Assembly (NCBI GenBank): GCA_002419365.1
Contig: DIGA01000116.1
Location: 13,506 to 77,505 of the forward strand
Origin: Mageeibacillus sp. UBA5734
Lineage (GTDB): Bacteria; Bacillota; Clostridia; Saccharofermentanales; UBA5734
Length of the DNA stretch: 64,000 nucleotides
Direction: 5' to 3'
Part shown: positions 36,501-45,657 of the stretch, piece after piece
Layout: each line of letters starts with the position of its first letter
Numbering within the stretch: position 1 is the first letter of the stretch
Program-made: the position numbers and the translations under genes
Notes under the pieces: generated by a model
The model's database searches: none
The model's input: the letters and a program-made list of their open reading frames with translations, nothing else
Told to the model about the DNA's origin: nothing

Positions 36501-37940
36501 TTATCTTTCTGGTTGGCAGCCTGTCATGTGTCTGGGCTCCAGCCAGTGGCCGGCCAAGTTAAGGAGCCGTTCCGGGGTATGATCTGAAGGTTCCTTCTGG
36601 ACATAGGACAGCAGACGTTCGAGGAAAAGTCCCAGCTGGATGCCCCTGACCGGTAAACGGCTGGACAGGTCACGGCCACTGATCGCAAGTTCAGCGAGTG
36701 AAACCGGCAATCCGGATCCTGACTCCTTTTCCTCCTCCAGCTGGATTTGCTGGCGCAAGTTGACAAGTTCTGGCAAAAGGCAAGCCCTATCCGGGCAGAC
36801 GAAGGACAGCAACGCCCAGCCATCGACTGCACATTGCCTGGCAGCATGGGTGTCCATGGCTAATGTTTTAGCCAGGACCCGGATGACAATTGCCAGACTG
36901 AGGGCATCCAGCTCCTGGGTCAAATCAAGATGCAGGCGCAGTCCGGCAGCGTAAAGCATCGCATGGCCATTCCGGGAAGCCGGCCGGGACATACGGCACG
37001 TCTGCTGGAAAAGCTCGCGCAAATCCTGAAGGCGCTTCGGGGCCAGGATTTTTTTCAACTGGTGAGTCCGGCCATCTGCATCCGGGGCCAGACCAGAAGG
37101 CTGACCACCTGGCTGGTCCTGGCGGCAAATCTGGCAAGCCAGGTAAAACAGGGGCACCGTCTGGTCGGCATGCCAGGCTGGCCGGATCCAGGCTGCCAAT
37201 AGCCGGGTCAGGCACTGGTTATCCGGGGAGAAACCAAACAGGCGCTGGGCAATGACGGGCAAAAGCTCGCCAGGCTCGAAAGGCAGAAGGGACTGGCCAT
37301 GCGCGGCGTTCATCATGCGGGCCAGTTCGTGTGTGATCCGTTCCACACTGAGAATCAACGTGCGTTGTCGTTCTCTGCGAATCGCTGTGACCAGTTCCCG
37401 GTCCGGTGACAAATTGTATGTCAGGGTAAACCTCAAGGCCCGCAGCATGCGCAAGGCATCTTCACGCAATCGCGTTCCCGGGTCACCCACTGTCCTCAGC
37501 TGGTTCTCCATCAGGTCTGTCCAGCCACCAAACGGATCGAGAAGTCCACGACTGGGATGGAAGGCCATGCTGTTGATTGTGAAGTCACGTCTGCTCAGAT
37601 CCTTTAGGATATCGGTTTCAAACAGCACCTTGTCGGGTCGACGGCCGTCAGAATAGTCACTCTCACTGCGGTAGGTCGTGATTTCGATGGCATGGTGTCC
37701 AACCAGGACCGTGACGGTGCCATGGGCCAGTCCTGTGGCAAAAGCATGGGGAAACACGTGCAGCACCTGTTCGGGCAGGGCACGGGTCGACACATCGAAA
37801 TCCAGAGGGGTCCGTCCGATGGCCAGGTCACGGACACACCCACCCACCAGCCAGGCTTCAAAGCCGGCCTGTTCGAGCCGTTCCAACGCTGTGTGCACGG
37901 GTCCCGGAATGCGCAAGGACCAGTCTAGCGGCATGACCAT
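36501..37940 (-). CDS. cca: CCA tRNA nucleotidyltransferase
   Basis: About 479 residues from the ATG at 37940 (GGGGAG at 7 bases); an in-frame ATG one codon further and upstream starts to 38000 are possible. Class II nucleotidyltransferase head: WLVGGCVRDLAIGRTPLDFDVST, ITTYRSESDYSDGRRPDKV, LSRRDFTINSMAF, DPFGGWTDL, REDALRMLRALRF. It builds or repairs the tRNA 3' CCA end. The C-terminal half is divergent and long, and I see no clear HD motif there. Confidence 0.92.
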   Translation of the reverse strand: MVMPLDWSLRIPGPVHTALERLEQAGFEAWLVGGCVRDLAIGRTPLDFDVSTRALPEQVLHVFPHAFATGLAHGTVTVLVGHHAIEITTYRSESDYSDGRRPDKVLFETDILKDLSRRDFTINSMAFHPSRGLLDPFGGWTDLMENQLRTVGDPGTRLREDALRMLRALRFTLTYNLSPDRELVTAIRRERQRTLILSVERITHELARMMNAAHGQSLLPFEPGELLPVIAQRLFGFSPDNQCLTRLLAAWIRPAWHADQTVPLFYLACQICRQDQPGGQPSGLAPDADGRTHQLKKILAPKRLQDLRELFQQTCRMSRPASRNGHAMLYAAGLRLHLDLTQELDALSLAIVIRVLAKTLAMDTHAARQCAVDGWALLSFVCPDRACLLPELVNLRQQIQLEEEKESGSGLPVSLAELAISGRDLSSRLPVRGIQLGLFLERLLSYVQKEPSDHTPERLLNLAGHWLEPRHMTGCQPER

Positions 37941-38042
37941 GACGTGTCTCCCCTGCCTTGTTTGCATAATACGTTCTGAGCGTGTATCATTGAGCAACAT
38001 ATTCCTATTTTAACGGTTCGCGCAACTCGCGCAAAGTGAAAG

Positions 38043-39992
38043 ATGATGCATAAAAATCAATCCAGTCAGCCGGTTCGCCACTTGACGCACCGCCGTCTCA
38101 CTGCTGTTTTCTTTTATCTGGCAATTCTTATCAGTGTCATGGTCAGCTTGCCCATCATGGTCGCTCCACGCCAGGGACTGGCCGATGCCAATCCCGAACT
38201 GATCGCGCTGCAGCCCATGGCCCAGGTTTCTGCCGGCATGGCGCATAGCGTTTTTCTCGACTACGACGGACTGGTCTATGCCTGGGGAGACAATGTCTAT
38301 GGCCAAAGCGGGGCGTCCGGCGAGGATCATGCCAAAACTCCGGTCCAGCTTGAATTGCCAGAACCGGCCCAGGCGATCAGCGCCGGGGATTACCACACGC
38401 TGGTCCTGGGACAGAGTGGCACCGTCTATGCCCTGGGTCGCAATGCTTACGGCCAAGTCGGTGATGGCGGGGTTGCCAATGTCGATTCCCCGGTAAAAGT
38501 GGCGGGGCTGCCAGTCATCAAGGCCATCGCCGCCGGTGCCTATCATTCTCTGGCTTTAGGCGAGGACGGCAGCATCTGGGCCTGGGGCCACAACACCCAG
38601 GGGCAAGTCGGGGATGTCGCATCCGAGGAAGTCCTCGGGATTGATGGTTCGGTTCTCGCTCTGCGCAACACCAGGCCGGTCCAGGTCGTCGCCCAAGGCG
38701 CTGCCATGATCCGGGCCGGTGGCAATTTTTCACTTTATGTCGATGAAATGGGCCAATTATACGCTTGGGGTGACAATACCCAAGGCCAGCTGGGCAATGG
38801 CACGACGGACTCGCACCAGTCCCCAGGCCTGGTTTTGGGAATCAGCCAGGTCGTCGACGTCTCCGCCGGATCAAATCATGTCCTGGCCCTGAGTACCGGT
38901 TCAGGTTACCGCCAACTCTATGTCTGGGGGGATAACTCGCTCGGCCAGCTTGGCCTGGGCGGGCAGAAAGCAACCACCCAGCAACAACTGCAGCCAGCTT
39001 TGCTGGATCTCACCGGCAATCTTGATCCGAGCGACGAGCGCCTGCTGTCAGTCGCTGCCGGGTATGCCCAGTCTGCAGTCATCCGGGACGCCTCAACTTC
39101 AAGGTTCAGCCAGCCGGTCCTGCAAAACGAACTCTATCTCTGGGGTCTCAACGCCAGTCATCAGCTAGGGCTTTCCGAAAAAGCCAGCCGCTATGTGCCC
39201 ACTCGATTGCAAGGCTTTTTCGATGGTTACTGGGGTTCCCGCTACCTGCCTTTTGAAAGCATGGCCTTGGGATCCGATCATGTATTGGTTTTAAGCAGCA
39301 AAGGATTGCTGGCATCTGCTGGTGCAAATAGCCGTGGACAGCTGGGACTGGGCGACGAAGCCGCCAGAGTGGCCTTGGAGCAGATAGACACCCCTGATCT
39401 GATCTTGCCCCGCTGGGTCAGCGGCCAGTCCATCCGAGTCGATACCGGAAAAGACAACACCATCCAAGTCAAATGGCCCGAGGCTCAGGACAACATAGCC
39501 GTGGCCGGGTATCAGGTCGAGATCACAGAAGCGGGGCAGGCATCCGTCCTGCAGGATGCTGGTCTGGCCCACGAATGGACAATCACTGGAATGGATGAGG
39601 CCACGCCTGTCCAGATCAGCGTCATGGCCTATGATCGCAACAGCCAGGCCGCCAATCCAGCTGACCTGGCCCGTCTCACCGCATACCGTCTACCGGAAGG
39701 CACCGTGGCAGAGACCTATTTTCTGACCTCGGAGACGTTCAGGGAACCTGCAGATGCAGTGATTCATCACTGGACACCTCACCCATCTGGCAAACGCCAG
39801 CCGCACGAGGTCCCCTGGTCATTATCCGGTGTCGAAAACCTGCAGGCCATCCCTGCCCCATACAGTATTTGGATCTATGGTGGATCGATTCTTGCCTTGC
39901 TGATCAGCCTGATGTTTGTCATCCACAAGATCCGGCAAAAAAACCGGTCAATCGTAGAAATGGATACCGAGCGCGAGGTAGAGGCTGGCTGA
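38043..39992 (+). CDS. Membrane-anchored RCC1-repeat (beta-propeller) surface protein
   Basis: 649 residues. N-terminal hydrophobic segment (about 20-40, signal or anchor), then six or seven RCC1 repeats (about 55-450) with recurring VYAWGDNVYGQSG, VYALGRNAYGQVG, IWAWGHNTQGQVG, LYAWGDNTQGQLG and LYVWGDNSLGQLG. A fibronectin III-like domain follows (about 475-560) and a C-terminal helix with a basic stop (LLISLMFVIHKIRQKN). The propeller probably acts as an extracellular binding platform. Its 3' end overlaps the convergent DUF2207 gene by 45 bases. Confidence 0.88.
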   Translation: MMHKNQSSQPVRHLTHRRLTAVFFYLAILISVMVSLPIMVAPRQGLADANPELIALQPMAQVSAGMAHSVFLDYDGLVYAWGDNVYGQSGASGEDHAKTPVQLELPEPAQAISAGDYHTLVLGQSGTVYALGRNAYGQVGDGGVANVDSPVKVAGLPVIKAIAAGAYHSLALGEDGSIWAWGHNTQGQVGDVASEEVLGIDGSVLALRNTRPVQVVAQGAAMIRAGGNFSLYVDEMGQLYAWGDNTQGQLGNGTTDSHQSPGLVLGISQVVDVSAGSNHVLALSTGSGYRQLYVWGDNSLGQLGLGGQKATTQQQLQPALLDLTGNLDPSDERLLSVAAGYAQSAVIRDASTSRFSQPVLQNELYLWGLNASHQLGLSEKASRYVPTRLQGFFDGYWGSRYLPFESMALGSDHVLVLSSKGLLASAGANSRGQLGLGDEAARVALEQIDTPDLILPRWVSGQSIRVDTGKDNTIQVKWPEAQDNIAVAGYQVEITEAGQASVLQDAGLAHEWTITGMDEATPVQISVMAYDRNSQAANPADLARLTAYRLPEGTVAETYFLTSETFREPADAVIHHWTPHPSGKRQPHEVPWSLSGVENLQAIPAPYSIWIYGGSILALLISLMFVIHKIRQKNRSIVEMDTEREVEAG

Positions 39993-41831
39993 CAGCATGG
40001 ATCCCATGGCGTCGAGGTCGCGGGCAAATCCAGCCAGATTTTCGGAATCACCCGTCAGGCTTTGGGTCAATCTGGCCATGAATTGGCTGACGAGGCCGCG
40101 CCTGCTGCCGTAAAGCTCTGCCAGCTGGCGCAGATACGGTCTGGAAACACCCAGGGCAATGGCAAAGGCCAGTAAAGAGCTATCCAGCGCAGGATTGTCT
40201 GGCTCGTGCTTCCTCCACCGGGCATACGTGCACAGCAGCTGCCTGAATGCCCCGGCCTTGGCTGCTTCAGCATTGCCCAGTCGAGTCAGATGCTTCAGGC
40301 CCAATCCAAATCCCGCAAACAGCAGAGCCGGAATGATAAGGAGCAATCCCGTCAGAGCCCCAGTCAATCCTGTGGTGAGAAGTCCGGCAAGGGCATAGCC
40401 TCCGGCCAAGGTCAAGCCGATCACGATGCCATGATGTTTTTTGCGGATATCGACCAAGCCATCTTTAACCATATCCTCCTGGATCAAATGGATGAACTGC
40501 TCATAATAGGCAGAAAATTCTGCTGCTGTGCCTTTGTCCAGGGCATATCTGCGAATCTGGGCTGTCGACAGGGTGTTTTCCCTGGTGATGCGCTCAAAAA
40601 ACCATTGCAGCAGAAAGATTTCATAAGCTGACATGCCCTGGTAGTCCGGCACACCGTGAGCCAGCAGAGTGAATACATGGCCGTCGAGGCGTAATTTGCC
40701 GCGCACAACCAGATCCATCATGGTGCCCAGCAGGATCTGGCCTGGATGATGGTAACGCGAGAGCCTGGCCAAAACCGCAGGCGAATACGCGGGTTCAGCG
40801 AACGAGCCCCTTGTTGTCTCCAGAAGCCGTGGTTGCCCAAGTAAACCTTCGCGCTCATAAACGAGGACGAGAAAAGTCAGGACAAAAAGGCCCACAACCA
40901 GTAGAATCCAGGTCAGGCGAGCCAGAAAACCTTCCACCCAAGTCTGTTGAATCATTCGCGCCATTTCCGCTTCAACTTCTGCAATCACCGTGGCTTTATC
41001 CTGGACGATGCCTTGCGGCAGCAACGCTGCACCACTGGCAAAACCAGCTGCAGGCAGGATCACTGCTGCTGTCATGTCCTGGCCGGCCGAAAGTTGCAGC
41101 GCGCTCATCTGAATCGTGTCCTGGTCTACTTCGGTCGTAACAAACATGGCAGGGCTGATGGCCTGGTACCAGGGTGATGCTGCTTTTTTCGCAGCAGGGT
41201 AATGAATCAGCAGAACGGGACTGGCGATGGCTTTATCTTGCACCAGAGTGAAAAACATCCGGCGGAACTTGACCGCATCCTTCAGCTGGACCAGTGCGCC
41301 ATCGAGTTCATACTGGATGACAATCTGGCGTGTTTCTGATGCATGTCCGACTGTCCGGATCTTGAGCCGCTGGACAGAATCATCGGCACTTAACTTGTAT
41401 GACAGAGACTGGAGTTTGGCTTGAGTATTGGCTTCTGCCGGCAGGACCTCCACCAGCTGGATGGGTGAACCATCCACGATGGATCCAGCTGAGATGGCAA
41501 CTGATACCACTCGGAGCGACCTGGCTTTGCCTGCATCCAGTGCAAAGACCAGCTCTTCACAATCCTGCTGGTACAGGATATCCAGCTTCTCCTGGACCAC
41601 GGCTTTGCCATCTGCTGCCAGCTGGCAATCGATGCGGTAGGAATTGATCCGGTAATCGGACAAGACGCTGGCAGCAACTTCGGCCTCTGTTCCCTGGCTG
41701 GACCAGGGATTCAGCCAGGACGCGCTGGCCGGGCTCATGAGAACCACGCCCAGCAGCAGCAAAAACACCACGGCCCATCTGAAGGCAGGCCATGGTGTCA
41801 TCGTGCAAGAGTGGTGAGGAAAGTGGCGCAT
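39948..41831 (-). CDS. DUF2207 membrane protein
   Basis: 627 residues from the ATG at 41831 (GGGGGAG at 9 bases). Signal peptide (about 18-38, FLLLLGVVLMSPASA), an extracytoplasmic beta-rich DUF2207 domain (YRINSYRIDCQLAADGKAVVQEKL onward, 50-280, shown in part), a helix near 307-328, a cytoplasmic segment with LGTMMDLVVRGKLRL typical of the family, then two helices near 455-495 and a C-terminal region. Function is unknown; family members sit in envelopes of Firmicutes and Actinobacteria. Confidence 0.82.
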   Translation of the reverse strand: MRHFPHHSCTMTPWPAFRWAVVFLLLLGVVLMSPASASWLNPWSSQGTEAEVAASVLSDYRINSYRIDCQLAADGKAVVQEKLDILYQQDCEELVFALDAGKARSLRVVSVAISAGSIVDGSPIQLVEVLPAEANTQAKLQSLSYKLSADDSVQRLKIRTVGHASETRQIVIQYELDGALVQLKDAVKFRRMFFTLVQDKAIASPVLLIHYPAAKKAASPWYQAISPAMFVTTEVDQDTIQMSALQLSAGQDMTAAVILPAAGFASGAALLPQGIVQDKATVIAEVEAEMARMIQQTWVEGFLARLTWILLVVGLFVLTFLVLVYEREGLLGQPRLLETTRGSFAEPAYSPAVLARLSRYHHPGQILLGTMMDLVVRGKLRLDGHVFTLLAHGVPDYQGMSAYEIFLLQWFFERITRENTLSTAQIRRYALDKGTAAEFSAYYEQFIHLIQEDMVKDGLVDIRKKHHGIVIGLTLAGGYALAGLLTTGLTGALTGLLLIIPALLFAGFGLGLKHLTRLGNAEAAKAGAFRQLLCTYARWRKHEPDNPALDSSLLAFAIALGVSRPYLRQLAELYGSRRGLVSQFMARLTQSLTGDSENLAGFARDLDAMGSMLSASLYLALGIHFYD

Positions 41832-41911
41832 GTCAGTAAGCTCCCCCTGCAGGTGTGATCAGAAAACCAGACTTCTGCCACATTATACCACAGGCGGAGA
41901 ACGCCAAATTT

Positions 41912-43081
41912 TTAGCGGTTACGGATCAGGTTGACACGGATGATGCCATCTACAGCCGTTAGCTTATCGACGACAGAGTCAGGACAATGGCCAGTGATTT
42001 CGAAGACAGCATAGGCGTATTCCTTCTTGCTGCGGCTGGAGAGGTTTTCAATGTTGATCCCCTCACCTGATAAAGCAGAAGAAATCTGAGCCAGAATGTT
42101 GGGGACGTTTTTGTGGATGACGCATATGCTTTCGTCGCCACCCTTGGGATTCTTGACATCCGGGAAATTGACACTGTTCTTGATATTGCCATTTTCCAGA
42201 TAATCGATCAGCTCATCGACCGCCATGACCGCGCAATTATCTTCACTTTCCGGAGTGGATGCACCCAGATGAGGGATGGCAATGACATTTTTCATGTTTA
42301 GGATTTCGGCAGTTGGGAAATCGGTCAGGTAACGGGCAACTTTGCCGTTCTCCAGGGCCACAGCCAGATCTGCATTGCTGACCAGATCACCACGTGACAG
42401 ATTGATGATCCGCATGCCATGTTTCATTTGCTCGATGGCAGCGGCATTGATAAAGCCTTTCGTCTCCGGTGTAGATGGCATATGAAGCGAAATGTAATCG
42501 CAATGCTCAAAAATAGCTTTGGGATCAGAAGCCCGCTTGACACCACGGTTGAGCATCCAGGCATTGTCGACAGTGATGTAGGGATCATAGCCATAGACAT
42601 CCATGCCGAGTTCATTGGCGGTGTTGGCCACCATGGCACCGATGGCCCCCAGACCAAAAACGCCCAGCTTCTTACCATAAATTTCCGGCCCGACAAACGC
42701 TTTTTTACCGTTTTCGACCTCTTTGGCGATATCAAGGGTGTTGGGCAGGGTGCGTACCCAGTTGACCCCACCGACCAGGTCACGCGAAGACATCAGAAGC
42801 GCAGCGATGGCCAGCTCCTTGACGGCATTGGCATTGGCACCGGGCGTATTGAAGACCACGATGCCTTTCTGGGAGCAGAGGTCGACCGGGATATTGTTGA
42901 CACCGGCGCCGGCCCGGGCAATGGCCTTGAGATTGGGCGCAAGCTCCATGTCCAGCATATTGGCCGAGCGGACCAGGATCGCATCCGGATCCTCGACTGT
43001 GCTGGAGACCTCATATTTGCTCTTGTCGAACTGGCGTGTGCCAATCGCTGCGATTTTGTTGAGTGTCTTGATCTTATACAT
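41912..43081 (-). CDS. serA: D-3-phosphoglycerate dehydrogenase
   Basis: 389 residues from the ATG at 43081; the TTG at 43090 is too close to the SD. It is a short-type SerA: NAD-binding KLGVFGLGAIGAMVANTA, SLHMPSTPETKGFINAAAI, IINLSRGDLVSNADL (catalytic Arg), AIPHLGASTPESEDN (Glu/His), and a C-terminal ACT domain (about 320-389) that may sense serine. It oxidises 3-phosphoglycerate for serine synthesis. It overlaps the 3' end of serC by the spacing of one ribosome, so the two are co-expressed. Confidence 0.94.
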   Translation of the reverse strand: MYKIKTLNKIAAIGTRQFDKSKYEVSSTVEDPDAILVRSANMLDMELAPNLKAIARAGAGVNNIPVDLCSQKGIVVFNTPGANANAVKELAIAALLMSSRDLVGGVNWVRTLPNTLDIAKEVENGKKAFVGPEIYGKKLGVFGLGAIGAMVANTANELGMDVYGYDPYITVDNAWMLNRGVKRASDPKAIFEHCDYISLHMPSTPETKGFINAAAIEQMKHGMRIINLSRGDLVSNADLAVALENGKVARYLTDFPTAEILNMKNVIAIPHLGASTPESEDNCAVMAVDELIDYLENGNIKNSVNFPDVKNPKGGDESICVIHKNVPNILAQISSALSGEGINIENLSSRSKKEYAYAVFEITGHCPDSVVDKLTAVDGIIRVNLIRNR

Positions 43082-44156
43082 TCTGTTCAAACTCCCGCAT
43101 GAATTCTATCAGGGCATCGACACCAGCTTCTGGCATTGCATTGTATATGGAGGCCCGCATGCCACCGACGCTGCGATGGCCTTTGATGTTGACAAAACCA
43201 GCCTTTTCAGCCGCCTTGCAGAATTTCTTGTCCAATTCATCATCGCCAGTGACAAAAGGCACATTCATGATCGAACGCGAGCCTTTTTCGACAGGAGCCT
43301 TGAACAACTTGGAAGCATCAATGAAATCATACAATTTCTGGGCTTTGCGGTAATTGATCTCTGCCATGGCCTCGAGACCGCCTATTTCGTCACGAACCCA
43401 CTCAAGCACCAGCTTGGCAACATAGATCGCGTAACAAGGCGGTGTGTTGTACATGCTATCGTTGTCAGCTGCGACCTTGTAGCTGAGCATGGTCGGGGCC
43501 AGGGGATTTTCATGGCCGATCATGTCTTCACGGACGATGACCAGAGTCAGGCCGGACGGACCCATGTTCTTCTGGGCACCGGCATAGACAAGGGCAAAGC
43601 GCGAAATATCAATCGGCTCAGACAAGATGCAGGAAGACAGATCTGCGACCAGTGGGACAGAACCCGTGTCCGGGATCGCCGGGAACTTGGAACCGAAAAT
43701 CGTATTGTTGTAGCAGATATGGACATAGTCCGCGTCTGGACGCACATCTTCTGGCTTGAACGCCGGGATATAGGTGAAATTCTTGTCAGCGCTGGAAGCC
43801 AGGACTTTGACATCACCGTAGCGCCTGGCTTCTTCGTAGGCTTTTTTCGAAAACATGCCGCTGATGACATAATCGGCTTTGCCGTTCCTGGTCATCAGGT
43901 TGAGGGGGATGGCCGCAAACTGGGTGCTCGCACCGCCCTGGAGAAACAGGACCTTGTAGTTAGCCGGCACACCGAGCACGGAGCGGACGAGAGCCTCGGC
44001 ATCGGCAATGATCTTCTCATAGACCGGGGATCGATGGCTCATCTCCATGACGGACATGCCACTGCCCTGGTAATCTGTCATCTCTGCGGCAGCTTTTTGC
44101 AAGACCGAGAGCGGCAGCATGGAAGGACCTGCTGAGAAATTGTATACCCTGCTCAT
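43074..44156 (-). CDS. serC: Phosphoserine aminotransferase
   Basis: 360 residues from the ATG at 44156 (AGGAG at 8 bases). Full SerC pattern: YNFSAGPSMLPLSVLQKA, LFLQGGASTQFAAIPLN, ADLSSCILSEPIDISRFALVYAGAQKN (PLP-lysine), GGMRASIYNAMPEAGVDAL. It makes phosphoserine from phosphohydroxypyruvate. The stop lies just inside the start region of serA. A 7-3-7 palindrome covers its -10 box. Confidence 0.96.
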   Translation of the reverse strand: MSRVYNFSAGPSMLPLSVLQKAAAEMTDYQGSGMSVMEMSHRSPVYEKIIADAEALVRSVLGVPANYKVLFLQGGASTQFAAIPLNLMTRNGKADYVISGMFSKKAYEEARRYGDVKVLASSADKNFTYIPAFKPEDVRPDADYVHICYNNTIFGSKFPAIPDTGSVPLVADLSSCILSEPIDISRFALVYAGAQKNMGPSGLTLVIVREDMIGHENPLAPTMLSYKVAADNDSMYNTPPCYAIYVAKLVLEWVRDEIGGLEAMAEINYRKAQKLYDFIDASKLFKAPVEKGSRSIMNVPFVTGDDELDKKFCKAAEKAGFVNIKGHRSVGGMRASIYNAMPEAGVDALIEFMREFEQNV

Positions 44157-44194
44157 TGTCATCACTCCTGATTCTAGAAATTGAAATACGAAGA

Positions 44195-44211
44195 ACATTC
44201 TAGCAGAATGT
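44195..44211. promoter_or_regulatory. Palindrome over the serC -10 box (operator candidate)
   Basis: ACATTCT-AGC-AGAATGT, a perfect 7-3-7 palindrome; the minus strand contains TAGAAT as the probable -10. A bound repressor here would block serC-serA. The regulator is unknown. Confidence 0.5.
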
Positions 44212-44331
44212 ACGCCAGACCGGAATCTTCAACCCGTAGCTAACGGTACATCTTCACGTGCAAAGTCAGCAATCAAGCATCTTTATGCGCAAAAACAGCC
44301 TAATTTCACCAATCTTAAACGCTTACGAAAC

Positions 44332-45528
44332 TCATCCGTCGATAAATGACCTGATTTGCTCCTTGTTGGCCGCAAAATCGACTGCGATGACGCTGGCACC
44401 ACCTATGGTGGCATATTCCCACGTGCCGTCAAAAGGCACCCGGGCTTCGGCAAATGAAACATCGCCTGCACCAATGACCTCGGTAGTCAAACTAAAGAGC
44501 TGGTCCGCTGAGATATTGGTCTTGACATTGCCGATTGCATATCCCACCAGTCCGGCAAGCGTGGCCGCATCCCCCTGGTTCCTGATCTGGCTGAAAATCG
44601 CCTTGATGGTGGCGCGCTGACGGGCAGTCCGGGTGAAATCGCCATTGCCGACCCGGCGATTGCGCGTATGGGACAAGGTCTGGGCCCCGGTCAGGTGTTT
44701 GATACCTTCGCCATCCGGGATGCCTCCAATTTCGGCATTGATGTAGTCGATTTCCTTCTGCGTCAGATACAAGTCGATGCCACCGATCTGGTCGACGACG
44801 GCGATAAAGTTTTCAAAGCGGATCGTGATGTAGGTCTCAAGCGCAACATCAAAATTATTGCGCAAGGTTTCGGTCAGCAAAGGTTCAGCACCATAGTTGA
44901 AAGCGGCATTGAGCTTGGTCGAACCATGGCCCGGAATGGCCACATACATGTCACGCATAAAGGACAGCAGCTTGATTTGCTTGTTGTCACGGTCAAAGGT
45001 CAGCATGATCATCGAATCCGAGCGGGCACCATCGAGGCCGAGCCGGGCGTCAGAACCGATCAGCAGAATGTTGACCTTGCCCGTGCCGGACAACGTCACA
45101 GGGGTTGGAGCTTGAGTAGGTTTTGGCGTCGGCACAGGTGTGGGAGTCACCACCGGCTTGACGGTCGTTTCAGCGGGTGCGGCAGTCGTTGCTTTCGTGG
45201 TGGGTGCAGAGGTTGTTGACTCAGCGGTCGTCGCTTCAGTGGTAGGTTCAGTTTCAGCTGATGTAGCCTGAGTGGTGGTTGCAGATGTCGTGGTCTGGTT
45301 CACGACAGTACCCGTCGCACCATCGGAAGGGGCACCCTGGTTGGAGCCTGCGACAAGGCTAGCCTGGCCTGTTTCGGAAACCTGGCCAGCATCAGCACCG
45401 CCCAGATCCAGGAAAAAAAAAGCACTGGACGCCAGGACCAGCAGTACGGCAGCCGATATGGCCACGATGCGATGCTTTTTGGAAAATGTTCTGGTTTTGA
45501 CACCGTGTTCTTGACCAGTCTTTGACAT
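44332..45528 (-). CDS. LytR-CpsA-Psr (LCP) family wall glycopolymer ligase
   Basis: 398 residues. Basic head, one membrane helix (about 22-42), a long Thr/Ala/Pro linker (about 60-145), then the LCP domain: VNILLIGSDARLGLDGARSDSMIMLTFD (in part), LLSFMRDMYVAIPG, TKLNAAFNYG, IGGIDLYLTQKEIDYIN, LTGAQTLSHTRNRRVGNGDFTR. Conserved Arg and Asp residues for pyrophosphate-lipid binding are present. It attaches anionic glycopolymers to peptidoglycan outside the membrane. It is divergent from the MATE gene. Confidence 0.93.
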   Translation of the reverse strand: MSKTGQEHGVKTRTFSKKHRIVAISAAVLLVLASSAFFFLDLGGADAGQVSETGQASLVAGSNQGAPSDGATGTVVNQTTTSATTTQATSAETEPTTEATTAESTTSAPTTKATTAAPAETTVKPVVTPTPVPTPKPTQAPTPVTLSGTGKVNILLIGSDARLGLDGARSDSMIMLTFDRDNKQIKLLSFMRDMYVAIPGHGSTKLNAAFNYGAEPLLTETLRNNFDVALETYITIRFENFIAVVDQIGGIDLYLTQKEIDYINAEIGGIPDGEGIKHLTGAQTLSHTRNRRVGNGDFTRTARQRATIKAIFSQIRNQGDAATLAGLVGYAIGNVKTNISADQLFSLTTEVIGAGDVSFAEARVPFDGTWEYATIGGASVIAVDFAANKEQIRSFIDG

Positions 45529-45584
45529 GAATCGATCCTCCTGGGTCTACCAGCAAATTCGGCAGTGAAAAGGCTCAGCAGTCA

Positions 45585-45613
45585 TTGGTTTTGCCTGTTA
45601 TTCATTCTACAAT
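45585..45613 (+). promoter_or_regulatory. Sigma-A promoter for the MATE gene
   Basis: TTGGTT (45585-45590), 17-base spacer, TACAAT (45608-45613). The opposite strand shows TAGAAT at nearly the same place, a likely -10 for the LCP gene. Confidence 0.7.
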
Positions 45614-45657
45614 GAAATCAGCCGGGATGACAGGCAGAATCAGGCAAAGGAGCCCTC

